Origin: JANJUO01 sp942492935
GTDB lineage: Bacteria; Bacteroidota; Ignavibacteria; Kapaibacteriales; UBA2268
Assembly: GCA_942492935.1 (NCBI GenBank)
Contig: OW818654.1
Coordinates: 992,001-1,056,000 of the forward strand
Direction: 5' to 3'
Length of the DNA: 64,000 nucleotides
Shown here piece by piece: positions 33,353-42,942 of this stretch. The notes under the pieces were generated by a model. It had not been told where the DNA came from, ran no database searches, and saw only the letters and a program-made list of their open reading frames with translations. The translations under genes and the position numbers were made by a program. Position 1 is the stretch's first letter. Every line of letters begins with the position of its first letter.

Positions 33353-33769
33353 ATGAAGAATGATATAAATTTGGGAACCATTAATGCAATAGATAAATAT
33401 GGACGAACCATTTTGTATGATGCAATTGCAAAAGGTTTTGTAGATATTGTGATTGAATTGTGTTTATCAGGTGCCAATGTAAATATCCAGGATAAAAATG
33501 GTAAAACTCCATTGCATTTTTCATCAATATATAAGCAATTAGAAATATCAAAAATTCTCATTCAACATGGAGCAGATGTCAACTTAAGAGATAAAAATGG
33601 GAATACACCAATTTTTGATGCAATTTATAATTCTGAAGGAAATCCAGAAATCATTTTATTACTTAAAGAATACAATGCAGATTATATAACTGCAAACATA
33701 CACGGTGTTAGTCCCAAAGAACTCGCAAATACAATTGGTAATTTTGATGTTTCATTTATTTTCAAATAA
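33353..33769 (+). CDS. Ankyrin-repeat protein (candidate immunity protein)
   Basis: 138 residues, essentially three to four ankyrin repeats: DKYGRTILYDAIAKGFVDIV, GANVNIQDKNGKTPLHFSS, HGADVNLRDKNGNTPIFDAI. Ankyrin proteins are a recurrent class of immunity protein behind RHS and CDI toxins. It closes the array; the kinase gene follows after 242 bp, in which a short open tail (VKKIDVQRDVIIEGKPIIIK) looks like a coding remnant. Confidence 0.85.
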   Translation: MKNDINLGTINAIDKYGRTILYDAIAKGFVDIVIELCLSGANVNIQDKNGKTPLHFSSIYKQLEISKILIQHGADVNLRDKNGNTPIFDAIYNSEGNPEIILLLKEYNADYITANIHGVSPKELANTIGNFDVSFIFK

Positions 33770-34011
33770 AGTCAAAAAAATTGATGTTCAAAGAGATGTT
33801 ATAATTGAAGGTAAACCAATTATAATTAAGTAATAATGAAAACAACTATTAATTTGCTTCTAAAGCATTGTTTATTAATCATTGAAGAGTTGTGTAGTCA
33901 AAAGCAAACCATGTAATTTGAAAAATTTTCAATTATGACAAAATTTTAATTATATTTGATGTTTAGAATAGTTTAATTTTGTAGTTATTTAAAATTTCAA
34001 ATAATTGAAAT

Positions 34012-37000
34012 ATGAAAGAAAGCGACTTGAAAATTGAATTAGATACTGCAAAAAAAAGAATTACAGAATTAGAAGCCAGTATAAAAAAATATGAAAGAAT
34101 TGTTGATTTTTATTCAAAGGTAGAAGACGAATATAAAGTGATGTTTGATGCAGTTTATGCAGGCATTATTATTCAAAATAATAAAGGAGTCATCATATAT
34201 GCCAATAAAATCGCAAACGAAATATTATCTTCAGATGGAGATAATATTGAAGGTAGAAATTCTTTTGATGAAGACTGGGGATTAGTAGATTCGGATTCAA
34301 AATATCTACCAAATTATCTTCTTCCTTCAAATATTACATTGAAAACCGGAAAACCACAATTTAATGAAGTTATTGGTGTTTTTTCAAATGAACCTTCAAA
34401 AATGAAATGGCTTGTAGTTAATACACATCCAATTTTTGATAAATCAACCAATAGTGTCGAAAAAATATATATTACATTTAATGATATTACTTCAGTTTAT
34501 CAAATAGAAAGAGAAAAACACGAATATGAAGAAAAGTTTTCTGTGGTATTCAATGACTCATCATTACCAATGGCGATTGTGTCAGATTTGGAAATTGAAA
34601 ATGTCAACAGTGCATTTTTGCAATTATTTGGTTATAATCATATAAGTGATTTAAACGAAATGCCAATATTAGAGTTCTTCCACCATTCAAATCATATCGA
34701 ATTATTAGAAAATCATAAGCAAAGAACGTATGGGCATAATACAATTAGCAATTTTCAAATGAAATGTATAAAGAAAAATCGTCAATGGTTTGATGCCGAA
34801 GTAAATATTTCATCTTTCAAATATAATAATACAAACAAAACAATTTTTTATTTCAATGATGTAACTCAAAAAAACATTTATTTACAAAACTTGTTAGAAA
34901 GCGAGCATCGTTTTCGTAATATGGTTGAAAATTTACCTTTAGGTATTGTTTACAAAAAAAATAATAAATTAATTTTAAACAAAACCTGTGAAATAATTAT
35001 TGGATTCACAAATAATGAAGTAGATGATTTAGAAAAGTGGTTTTCCAAAATTTACGGTACTAATAAAAATGAGTATAGTCATTATTATGAAAAATTTCAG
35101 CAAATGGAATTGCCAAATTCAATGATAATACCGATTTTTAATAAATATGGGTATGAAAGATTTGTCGAATTTGTAATTTATAATTCTGATTTTTCACAAA
35201 TTTGGATATTGAATGATGTAACCGAAAAATTAACTTTTGACAGAATATTAAAGGAAAGTGAAACAAAATATAGATTGTTATTCGAAAATATGATGAGTGC
35301 ATTTGCCTTACATCAAATTATAGTTGATGAAAATAACAAACCTATTGATTATAAATTTATTGAAGTTAATAGTGCTTTTGAGTTGCAAACCGGCTTGAAA
35401 AGAGAAAATATTATTAATCGTACAGTTTTGGAAGTAATGCCATTCACTGAAAATTTTTGGATAGAACTTTATGGGAATGTAGCATTAACAGGAAAACCTA
35501 TTCGTTTTGAAAATTATTCAGCTGAATTAGATAAACATTATGATGTATATGCATACAGTCCCCAAAAAAATCAATTTGCAACAATATTTAATGATGTTAC
35601 TTCAAGAAAACAATTTGAGTTAGAGTTAAATCGTAGTGAAGAAAAGTATAGAACATTGGTTGAAAATGCTTTTGATGCCATATATATATTAAAGGGAAGA
35701 AGATATGAATATGTCAATCATAGATATTGTGAATTACTTGGATATTCTTTTGAAGAATTAACATCATCTTCTTTTGATGTAGATGTTTTGCTGAATGAAC
35801 ATTCAAGAAAAATTGTCTATGACAGATATGAAAGAAGAAAAGCAAACCTACCTGTTGATAATCAGTATGAGTTGCAGGTTATAAAGAAAAATGGAGATTC
35901 AATTGATATTGAGGTTAGTACAGTTGCAATTGGTTCTCAAGATGAAGATGTTTCAGTATTAGGTATAGTTAGAGATATAACATTAAGAAAAAAAGCAGAT
36001 TTAGAATTAATAAAAAGCAAAGAAAATGCAGAATTATTAAACAGAATAAAAACTAATTTTATCTCAAATTTAAGCCATGAGTTAAGAACTCCACTTAATG
36101 GAATATTAGGTTTTTCTAAAATATTAAGTATTGATATCATTGATAGCGAACAAGCTGAAATGTGTAATCTTATATATGAAAATGGTAAAAGACTACTTAC
36201 AACTTTAAATCAGTTGCTTGATTTGAGTAAAATCGAAAGTAAAAAATTCGATTTAATTATTTCAACATTCAATGTTTACAACAGTATTGACAATCAATTG
36301 GATTTGTTCAAAACATTAGCAAATTCAAAGTCAATTCAGTTAACTTTGCAAAAACCAGTTGAAGACATTTTTGCTACTTTAGATGAAACATTATTCACAA
36401 GCATTGTAAGTAATATCGTTGGAAATGCAGTAAAATTTACTAATAAAGGTAAAATTGTAATTTCAATAAGTGAAAAATTAATTGAAGAAAAGAAAGAATT
36501 ATTGATTGAAATTGAGGATACAGGAATTGGAATACCCGAAGATAGATTAGACATTATTTTTGAAGAATTTAGGCAAGTAAGCGAAGGATTTAGTAGAAGT
36601 TATGAAGGCACTGGCTTGGGTTTGACAATTGCAAAAAAATATACTGAAATTATGAATGGAAATATCTCAGTTAAAAGTAAATTAGAACATGGGTCTAAAT
36701 TCATCATCAGATTACCACTTTCAATAGATAATGAAAATCATGATAAAAATATAACAATTATTGATAATTCAGTTGAAACATTAAAATATATTAAATCTGA
36801 TATACTTCCTAAATTGCTATATCTTGAAGATGACTTTTCTTCTTTACTTGTGGTGAGAGAATTTTTAAGAGGGATTTGTACAGTGGAATTTTGTAGAACA
36901 GGTGAAGAAGCTTTACAATTGTCTGAAACTAAAGAATATGATTTATTTTTGTTAGATATTAATCTTGGGAATGGTTTGAGTGGATTTGATGTAGTTGATA

Positions 37001-37173
37001 GATTGAGACAATCAACCCGAAATTACTTAAAACCAATTATTGCTATTACTGCATATTCTATAAAATACGAACAAGATGATTTTATTGAGTGTGGTTTTAA
37101 TAAATCTATTACCAAACCTTTCGATAAGAAGTATCTTGTAAATGTAATAAAGGAGTATTTGAAAATAAATTAA
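34012..37173 (+). CDS. Cytoplasmic multi-PAS hybrid histidine kinase
   Basis: 1053 residues without membrane helices. A coiled coil (1-35) leads to about five PAS domains in series (~40-165, 170-285, 290-405, 412-535, 540-665), then HisKA with H689 (SNLSHELRTPLNG), HATPase_c (SNIVGNAVKF, DTGIGIP, GTGLGLTI) and a C-terminal receiver with D982 (FLLDINLG) and lysine in SITKPF. It would integrate several cytoplasmic signals and relay phosphate to an unlinked phosphotransfer protein. It has its own start after the RHS array and is probably not part of it. Confidence 0.93.
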   Translation: MKESDLKIELDTAKKRITELEASIKKYERIVDFYSKVEDEYKVMFDAVYAGIIIQNNKGVIIYANKIANEILSSDGDNIEGRNSFDEDWGLVDSDSKYLPNYLLPSNITLKTGKPQFNEVIGVFSNEPSKMKWLVVNTHPIFDKSTNSVEKIYITFNDITSVYQIEREKHEYEEKFSVVFNDSSLPMAIVSDLEIENVNSAFLQLFGYNHISDLNEMPILEFFHHSNHIELLENHKQRTYGHNTISNFQMKCIKKNRQWFDAEVNISSFKYNNTNKTIFYFNDVTQKNIYLQNLLESEHRFRNMVENLPLGIVYKKNNKLILNKTCEIIIGFTNNEVDDLEKWFSKIYGTNKNEYSHYYEKFQQMELPNSMIIPIFNKYGYERFVEFVIYNSDFSQIWILNDVTEKLTFDRILKESETKYRLLFENMMSAFALHQIIVDENNKPIDYKFIEVNSAFELQTGLKRENIINRTVLEVMPFTENFWIELYGNVALTGKPIRFENYSAELDKHYDVYAYSPQKNQFATIFNDVTSRKQFELELNRSEEKYRTLVENAFDAIYILKGRRYEYVNHRYCELLGYSFEELTSSSFDVDVLLNEHSRKIVYDRYERRKANLPVDNQYELQVIKKNGDSIDIEVSTVAIGSQDEDVSVLGIVRDITLRKKADLELIKSKENAELLNRIKTNFISNLSHELRTPLNGILGFSKILSIDIIDSEQAEMCNLIYENGKRLLTTLNQLLDLSKIESKKFDLIISTFNVYNSIDNQLDLFKTLANSKSIQLTLQKPVEDIFATLDETLFTSIVSNIVGNAVKFTNKGKIVISISEKLIEEKKELLIEIEDTGIGIPEDRLDIIFEEFRQVSEGFSRSYEGTGLGLTIAKKYTEIMNGNISVKSKLEHGSKFIIRLPLSIDNENHDKNITIIDNSVETLKYIKSDILPKLLYLEDDFSSLLVVREFLRGICTVEFCRTGEEALQLSETKEYDLFLLDINLGNGLSGFDVVDRLRQSTRNYLKPIIAITAYSIKYEQDDFIECGFNKSITKPFDKKYLVNVIKEYLKIN

Positions 37174-37388
37174 CTTTAATGTTATTTATAATTTATATTT
37201 ATTACTCGATTTTAATATAAATTTTTGATTATATATTTACTCATATAATCTGAAAATTCACATATAGAATTATTGTTTTGAATGATATTGAAGAGTTAGT
37301 ATTTTTCAATGTAAACTGATATTAATATGTATCAAAATTCAATTATCAAATACATCAAAAAAAATGATTTATTATACTATTTTTTCTT
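37174..37388. other. Convergent intergenic region
   Basis: 215 AT-rich bases between the convergent kinase and outer-membrane-protein genes. No clear GC-rich terminator or other feature seen. Confidence 0.3.
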
Positions 37389-38117
37389 TTAAAAAGTAGT
37401 TCCAAAACTCAAGGATAGAAATATTCCACCAAAATTATCTATCGGCATACCAAGTACACTTTCTAATCCTTTATCTCCAAATGGAACATAATAATACTTG
37501 ATATGAACTCCTAATATTGAATTTGCTATGCTCCCTATATACGCACCCAAGCCAACAAATCCACCAAGGCGAGTGTGTAATTCTGCATCACCAAAAGCAC
37601 TAAACCAGCCAACTATTTCTTTATTGGGAACTCTATCTACTGTATATGGAGTAGATATAATAAAAGTAGGACCTATGCCTGCTGCAATAAATGGCTGCAA
37701 TGATTCAGACAATTTATCTTGAAACATAAAATATTGCAACCCAAAAGTAAGTGGAAATCGGAATAGTCTATTAATTTTGTTATAAACTTGGTACCTTTGA
37801 TTGATGAAATCCCATTCATCAAATTCATCTGTATTTCTTGCTCCTGTAACATACAAGCTGGCAAAAGCAACAATTTTATTTGTCAAAAATTCATTGAAAA
37901 AGAACCCAGCTCCAAAACCTGCTTCTGTTAATGTAATATCTAAACCATAAGCTGATGATACAGACTTTTTTAAATCATTGTAGGTAATTAAGGGTCGAGG
38001 AGACTCAAATATAAAAACAGTATCTTTATTATACTCTTTTACTTCTTTCCCCTTTACTTGAGATAGTAAATTGACTGAAAATATTATAATTAATGTAAAA
38101 TATACTATCTTTTGCAT
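37389..38117 (-). CDS. Predicted outer-membrane beta-barrel protein
   Basis: 242 residues with a signal peptide (1-~20). Alternating glycine- and aromatic-rich strands (AGFGAGFFFNEFL, GLQYFMF, FVGLGAYIGSI) and a final FGGIFLSLSFGTTF ending in F are typical of small outer-membrane barrels. Function unknown; monocistronic. Confidence 0.72.
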   Translation of the reverse strand: MQKIVYFTLIIIFSVNLLSQVKGKEVKEYNKDTVFIFESPRPLITYNDLKKSVSSAYGLDITLTEAGFGAGFFFNEFLTNKIVAFASLYVTGARNTDEFDEWDFINQRYQVYNKINRLFRFPLTFGLQYFMFQDKLSESLQPFIAAGIGPTFIISTPYTVDRVPNKEIVGWFSAFGDAELHTRLGGFVGLGAYIGSIANSILGVHIKYYYVPFGDKGLESVLGMPIDNFGGIFLSLSFGTTF

Positions 38118-38416
38118 ACAAAATCATCCTAAATTCATTACTATTTACACAAATACTGCTTAAAAGTTGCAATTAAATATCTTTTTATATTATTTAACTC
38201 ATTATTTAAATCACTTCTCTAAACTGCAAATGATATATCAAAAATATAGGAACGTTAAATAATTCAAATTATTGGGTAATAATTTGCAACTGAGTGCAAC
38301 TTATAAATTCATCATGTGTAATATTTTACTATGTGTTTTATCGCAATCAGCAAATTTTATTTGATTTTATAGGTTCTTACAATTAATTTAAATCCAAAAA
38401 TATTGCACACTGAAAA
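38118..38416. other. Intergenic region upstream of the OMP gene
   Basis: About 300 bp between the barrel gene and the terminator of the tRNA operon. No gene or repeat seen. Confidence 0.3.
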
Positions 38417-38419
38417 TAA

Positions 38420-38447
38420 AAAAGCCCGACAAATATCGGGCTTTTTT
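38420..38447 (-). terminator. Intrinsic terminator of the tRNA-Ala-Asp-Asp operon
   Basis: AAAGCCCGA (38421-38429) and TCGGGCTTT (38436-38444) form a 9-bp stem with A/T runs on both sides, so it can end transcription of the minus-strand tRNA cluster right after the last tRNA. Confidence 0.88.
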
Positions 38448-38450
38448 ATG

Positions 38451-38525
38451 CGGAGTTGACGAGACTCGAACTCGCGGCCTCCTGCGTGACAGGCAGGCGC
38501 TCTAACCAAACTGAGCTACAACTCC
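38451..38525 (-). tRNA. tRNA-Asp (GTC), copy 2
   Basis: On the minus strand: acceptor GGAGTTG/CAACTCC, discriminator G, anticodon stem CCTGC/GCAGG around CTGTCAC (anticodon GTC), T-loop TTCGAGT. Identical to the copy at 38597. Confidence 0.95.
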
Positions 38526-38596
38526 AAAATACAAACTTATTAAAAGAACGTCATCTCATTCAAGAGACTTCACTTTCCCTTGTTTCCAAGGTCTTG

Positions 38597-38671
38597 CGGA
38601 GTTGACGAGACTCGAACTCGCGGCCTCCTGCGTGACAGGCAGGCGCTCTAACCAAACTGAGCTACAACTCC
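38597..38671 (-). tRNA. tRNA-Asp (GTC), copy 1
   Basis: Same sequence over all 75 bases as the copy at 38451, separated by 71 bp of unrelated spacer. A recent duplication or gene conversion keeps them identical. Confidence 0.95.
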
Positions 38672-38679
38672 AATTTTCG

Positions 38680-38752
38680 TGGACCCAAGGAGAGTCGAAC
38701 TCCTGACCTCTTGAATGCCATTCAAGCACTCTACCAACTGAGCTATGGGCCC
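38680..38752 (-). tRNA. tRNA-Ala (GGC)
   Basis: On the minus strand: acceptor GGGCCCA/TGGGTCC, discriminator A, anticodon stem CTTGA/TCAAG around ATGGCAT (anticodon GGC). First gene of the tRNA operon. Confidence 0.94.
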
Positions 38753-38798
38753 CACTTAGTATTTTGTCATTCTATTCAAATCTCCCTTTAAGGGAATA

Positions 38799-38829
38799 CA
38801 AAATTAATACTTTTTACGATTATACACAA
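38799..38829 (-). promoter_or_regulatory. Promoter of the tRNA-Ala-Asp-Asp operon
   Basis: Minus strand: TTG (38829-38827), 20 bases, TAATTTTG (38806-38799). Predicted leader about 40 nt before tRNA-Ala. Confidence 0.75.
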
Positions 38830-38853
38830 GAAAAAAATAGAAATTTAAAAAAT

Positions 38854-40914
38854 TTATTCGACAATTATGAATTTTGCTTTTTTTATTGAATTTCCTTGGG
38901 TACAAAATACATAGTAAATACCAATAGGATATGTACTTATATCTATCAATTCATTATTTATTCCAGAATTATTATATCCTAAATCTTTCTTATATATTCT
39001 ATTTCCTAATGAATTATATATTTGAAATTCAGTATTTCCTTTATCATTAGAAGCAAAACTCAAAGATATTTTTCCATTTTTTGATGAAGTAACATTTGGG
39101 AAAATTACAATTTCTGAATTTTCCGATAAAGCTGTTGGCAAATTATTGATATTATAATTAAAAGGAATCTGCATGGAATCAGGATTGATTGTAATAAAAT
39201 TATTGTCATTGAAAGGCATTCTTCTATTATTTATATTATCATTTGCCTTTATATATCCTAAAGCACTTTTTCCTTCAAAATATTTTTCATCAACATCTGC
39301 CACATAAAGATAATCACCATTCATTTTATTCATCTTAAACTGAGTGAAATTGCTATTATTATTAAATTTCATATATAATGTTGCTTCGTTATGATTTGAA
39401 TTTCCATTATTGTCTTTTGGGAAAATAATATTTGAAAAAATCCTGATGAAGTGTGATGAATTTTGTGTTATTATTGGTGCAATTACAATTCCATTATTTT
39501 TTATTGCTCGAAAAATATCTGGAACACCTCTCCCAATATCATTATTTGGATTGATGTTATTACTTGCCGAATTGTATAAAGCTTGTTTGATTTGATAAGG
39601 AGTAGATTCTGGAAAAACCGATAAATATAGCGCTGCAACTCCTGTAATCAATGGTGAAGCAAATGATGTACCATTTCCAGCAATATAAGCAGTATCACTA
39701 AAAGTTGATGCAAGTGAAACAGAAACACCCATTGCACTCAAATCTGGCTTAATAATTTCTTTATAAGTTGGACCTCTGGAACTAAATTCAGCTACGGTAA
39801 TGCCATTTGGTAATACCGCACCAACAGCTATACAACTATCTGCATCAGCAGGAGAACTGATTGTATAAGGTAGCGGACCCTTATTTCCATTGGATATTAC
39901 AAATAATACACCTTTTTGAGTTGCAATATTTACATATTTTGCAACTATTGTTGAGTTGCCGTCTATTTGTGATTTATCGTAGCTTACTTCAAGAGAATCG
40001 AAATTATCATAGCCGAGGGATGAGTTGATTATATCAACACCCTTTGATTCGAGCCATTCTGTTGCTGCTGCAAATCGGTCTTCTTCAATATGTCTTTCAA
40101 ACTCTAATGACTCTGTTTTAGCGAGGTATATTGAACTACTTGGAGCAATACCCACAAAAGTATTTTGCTTAAATCCCGCTACAACTGACATTACATTTGT
40201 GCCGTGGTTATGTTGATTCCAAATGTCAAACATCTGATTTTCTGTTATGCTATCATTTTGGATGAAATCGTATTCTGCAATAATATTTGAATTTTTAAAT
40301 GCTTCGTGTTCTTTGTATTTAAATCCAGAATCAATAAATCCAATTTTTATCCCTTTGCCACTTATACCAAGATTGTGAACATTATGTACATTTAACATAT
40401 TATTTTGAGATGCTGTTTGTCCATAAATTGTTGTTGAATCTTCGGTTTCAATCTGCATCATTTGAAATGCTGTCATATTTTCAGTAACATTTTGAATATC
40501 AAAACTATTGGTTTTCAAAATTTCTCTTGTTATCTGAACATTTTTAACAAATTCCAATTCCTCAATCTCAGAAATTATAGTTTCATCACACAAAACAACG
40601 CAATAATTTAACCATCTTGATACTAATTTTACTTCAGTTATAAATGGTTTTAATCTATCTAAATAAATTGGATTTACCGGTGCATCTTGAATTGTAATCA
40701 GGGATTTTTCATCAAATACTTTTTTTCTTCTATTAATAGCATCTTGTGAAAACAAATCCAAAGTTTTCAAATATAATTGACTTCCTATGTGAAATTCTTC
40801 ATCTCCTTTATCTTTAAAGAATACTCTATAAGTATTTTGTTCGGAAAATAGTAATTCTGTTGAGCTAATAATAATAAATATCAAAAAAAAGCAATATTTT
40901 AAATATTTTTTCAT
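38854..40914 (-). CDS. Subtilisin-like S8 protease with T9SS sorting domain
   Basis: 686 residues. Signal peptide 1-~24. Catalytic triad: D195 (IGFIDSGFKY), H237 (NQHNHGTNVMS) and S417 (GNGTSFASPLITG), with oxyanion N342 (SNGNKGP). The last ~80 residues form a type A C-terminal sorting domain (VIFPNVTSS, FQIYNSLGNRIYKKDL, YPIGIYYVFC, KKAKFIIVE), so it should be exported by the type IX secretion system and attached at the surface. This is the clearest taxonomic marker of the FCB group in the window. Confidence 0.95.
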   Translation of the reverse strand: MKKYLKYCFFLIFIIISSTELLFSEQNTYRVFFKDKGDEEFHIGSQLYLKTLDLFSQDAINRRKKVFDEKSLITIQDAPVNPIYLDRLKPFITEVKLVSRWLNYCVVLCDETIISEIEELEFVKNVQITREILKTNSFDIQNVTENMTAFQMMQIETEDSTTIYGQTASQNNMLNVHNVHNLGISGKGIKIGFIDSGFKYKEHEAFKNSNIIAEYDFIQNDSITENQMFDIWNQHNHGTNVMSVVAGFKQNTFVGIAPSSSIYLAKTESLEFERHIEEDRFAAATEWLESKGVDIINSSLGYDNFDSLEVSYDKSQIDGNSTIVAKYVNIATQKGVLFVISNGNKGPLPYTISSPADADSCIAVGAVLPNGITVAEFSSRGPTYKEIIKPDLSAMGVSVSLASTFSDTAYIAGNGTSFASPLITGVAALYLSVFPESTPYQIKQALYNSASNNINPNNDIGRGVPDIFRAIKNNGIVIAPIITQNSSHFIRIFSNIIFPKDNNGNSNHNEATLYMKFNNNSNFTQFKMNKMNGDYLYVADVDEKYFEGKSALGYIKANDNINNRRMPFNDNNFITINPDSMQIPFNYNINNLPTALSENSEIVIFPNVTSSKNGKISLSFASNDKGNTEFQIYNSLGNRIYKKDLGYNNSGINNELIDISTYPIGIYYVFCTQGNSIKKAKFIIVE

Positions 40915-40983
40915 AAAATCAAAAAAATTATTAATACATTTGCAATTTAAGAAAAATTCAATTTATAACAAGGATATTTTTTT

Positions 40984-41703
40984 ATGTCAAAAGTATTAAT
41001 CACAGGAAGTGGAAAAAGACTTGGGAAAGGATTAGCATTAGAATTTGCTAAAAAAGGGTGGGATGTAGCTGTTCATTGTAACAGTTCATTTCATTTAGCA
41101 ACAGAAACGATGAATGAAATTAATAAATTAAATTGTAATTCCATAATTTTAAATGCAAATTTACAGAATTTTGATGAAGTCAAAAATTTATTTATAAAAA
41201 TGATTACCGAATTTGGAGTTCCAGATGTGTTAGTAAATAATGCGGGTGTATTTCCTAAAAAGCGAACTTTATCAAATCTTAGCATAGATGAATGGCAGGA
41301 AACTCTTGATACAAATTTGAATTCAGTTTTATATACATCAAAGATTTTTGGTGAGATTGCTAATGATGGTGCTAAAATAGTGAATATTGCTTCAATAGGT
41401 GGTTTGGAAATTTGGAATGGCAGAATTCCATATAATGTATCAAAATCTGCATTGATTACATTAACTGAAGCATTAGCACGTGAGTTAGCACCGAAAATTA
41501 CAGTTAATTGTGTTTCACCTGGTACTATTGAAATTGCAAACGAACCTGCTTCAGAGAAATTAATTTCAATCGATAATATTCCAGCTAAACGATACGGAAC
41601 TGTGTATGATATTTTTGAAGCTGTTTACTTTTTTGCAACTTCAAACAATTATATTACTGGAAATAATCTAATCGTTGATGGTGCATATAGATTTGCAAGG
41701 TGA
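40984..41703 (+). CDS. SDR-family oxidoreductase
   Basis: 239 residues, classical short-chain dehydrogenase: cofactor loop TGSGKRLGKG, NNAG (VLVNNAGVF), catalytic serine region VNIASIGG and YNVSK. Most like the FabG/pteridine reductase branch, NADP(H)-dependent; substrate not predictable. Monocistronic, divergent from the subtilase. Confidence 0.92.
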   Translation: MSKVLITGSGKRLGKGLALEFAKKGWDVAVHCNSSFHLATETMNEINKLNCNSIILNANLQNFDEVKNLFIKMITEFGVPDVLVNNAGVFPKKRTLSNLSIDEWQETLDTNLNSVLYTSKIFGEIANDGAKIVNIASIGGLEIWNGRIPYNVSKSALITLTEALARELAPKITVNCVSPGTIEIANEPASEKLISIDNIPAKRYGTVYDIFEAVYFFATSNNYITGNNLIVDGAYRFAR

Positions 41704-41789
41704 AATTATAAATATTAAAATCTAAAAATATTGTAACTACTCACCCGTATTAAAATAATATTGAATTCTTGTTTTATTTATAAAAATTC

Positions 41790-41955
41790 CTTGAAATTCC
41801 CATCGGGAATTAATGTTTGTAACTGATGAAGTTCCCTCGACTTCCAACAACGCCGTAGGTGTTGAATATGTATTTGAACTATTCAATCCCGCTGGGATTG
41901 TTGGACTTAGGAGAAATTTCTTTATTACAAACAGGTAATCCCTAACGGGATTTTC
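41790..41955 (+). repeat. Cluster of short palindromes (modular dispersed repeat, copy 2)
   Basis: Four small hairpins in ~160 bp: AATTCCC-ATC-GGGAATT (41795-41811), CAACAACGCCGTAGGTGTTG (41846-41865, imperfect), CAATCCC-GCT-GGGATTG (41884-41900) and AATCCC-TAAC-GGGATT (41937-41952). The last is preceded by ACAAACAGGT, shared with 21314-21328. No gene is seen in the 41704-42063 gap. Confidence 0.7.
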
Positions 41956-42063
41956 AATGATTTTTTTTAATAATTTTGATAATATACATTTACTCATAAA
42001 ATTTTATAAGCACTTACAAAATTATATATATATTAGTAGTTACTATAAAATTTAGAATCAAAA

Positions 42064-42702
42064 TCAAATATAATTTATGAAATCTTTTGCTTTCTCCATT
42101 CCCGCACCTTCTCTAACAATTTCATAATTATCGGTTGTCATATCAATTATGGTTGATTCACCGGTGAAAAAATATTCATCTGAGGTTACAACAATATCGA
42201 CAAGTTTAATAAATGAATTAATAATATCATCATTGCTTATTAAATCTGTTTTCCCAGGCAATTTTGCTGAAACAGCAATCAATGGACTTTGCATAGTTTT
42301 TAATATCGCTTGGGATAATTTTGATTCTGGCACTCTAATACCAGTTGTTTGTCTTTTAGGATTTTGGGCAAAACGTGGAACACTTTTTGAAGCAGGTAAA
42401 ATAAACGTGTAAGGACCTGGAATAAGCCGTTTAATTAATTTATACGCTTCGTTGTTTACTTTGGCATAATCTGAAATATTGGAAAGTGAATCACACAAGA
42501 ATGTCATGTGATGATTTTCTGAAATTTGCCTCATTGCCCTTATTCTGCTGATTGCTTCTTTATTTGATAAAGTACATCCAAGAGTGAATTGTGTATCGTT
42601 TGGATATAATATAACAGCTCCTTCAGATAATGCGGTTACAACCTTTTGAATTTTATTTGCTTCAGGGGTGTCATTGTGTATATTTAAAACTAATGCGGAC
42701 AT
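42064..42702 (-). CDS. tsaC: L-threonylcarbamoyladenylate synthase (TsaC/YrdC/Sua5 family)
   Basis: 212 residues of the YrdC fold: ALSEGAVILYPNDTQFTLGC, MRQISENHHMTFLCDSLSNI, LIPGPYTFILPASKSVPR, TTGIRVPES and VSAKLPGKTDL. It makes the TC-AMP intermediate for the universal t6A37 tRNA modification. The start is ATG 42702, preceded by TTGGAGTAAAT; the frame is open upstream but without a ribosome site. No Sua5 C-terminal domain is present. Confidence 0.92.
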   Translation of the reverse strand: MSALVLNIHNDTPEANKIQKVVTALSEGAVILYPNDTQFTLGCTLSNKEAISRIRAMRQISENHHMTFLCDSLSNISDYAKVNNEAYKLIKRLIPGPYTFILPASKSVPRFAQNPKRQTTGIRVPESKLSQAILKTMQSPLIAVSAKLPGKTDLISNDDIINSFIKLVDIVVTSDEYFFTGESTIIDMTTDNYEIVREGAGMEKAKDFINYI

Positions 42703-42942
42703 ATTTACTCCAATTATTTTTCTAAAATCAATTTTGAAAAAAACTGCATTTTTTATGGAACATAACAAAAATTTAATTTACAATTTATTTTTGAAAAAAT
42801 CAAAATTAATTTTGAATCTGCTTAGAATAGGTTGAGAAAATCAATTAAGTTTGATTTATTTTCTTTTAATATTTGCTTAAAACCAAACTATGACATCGCT
42901 CACCGTAATTTTGTAATTGAATTTAATTCAAAGGAGAAAATT

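Noticed and set aside
23099..33769. Integron cassette array
   Set aside because: No integron integrase and no attC-like folded sites; boundaries are RHS protein-coding remnants instead.
41790..41955. Possible CRISPR array
   Set aside because: The palindromes differ from each other and are unevenly spaced; no cas gene is near.
41737..41997. 86-codon frame on the minus strand
   Set aside because: It lies wholly over a cluster of short palindromes and encodes no recognisable protein.
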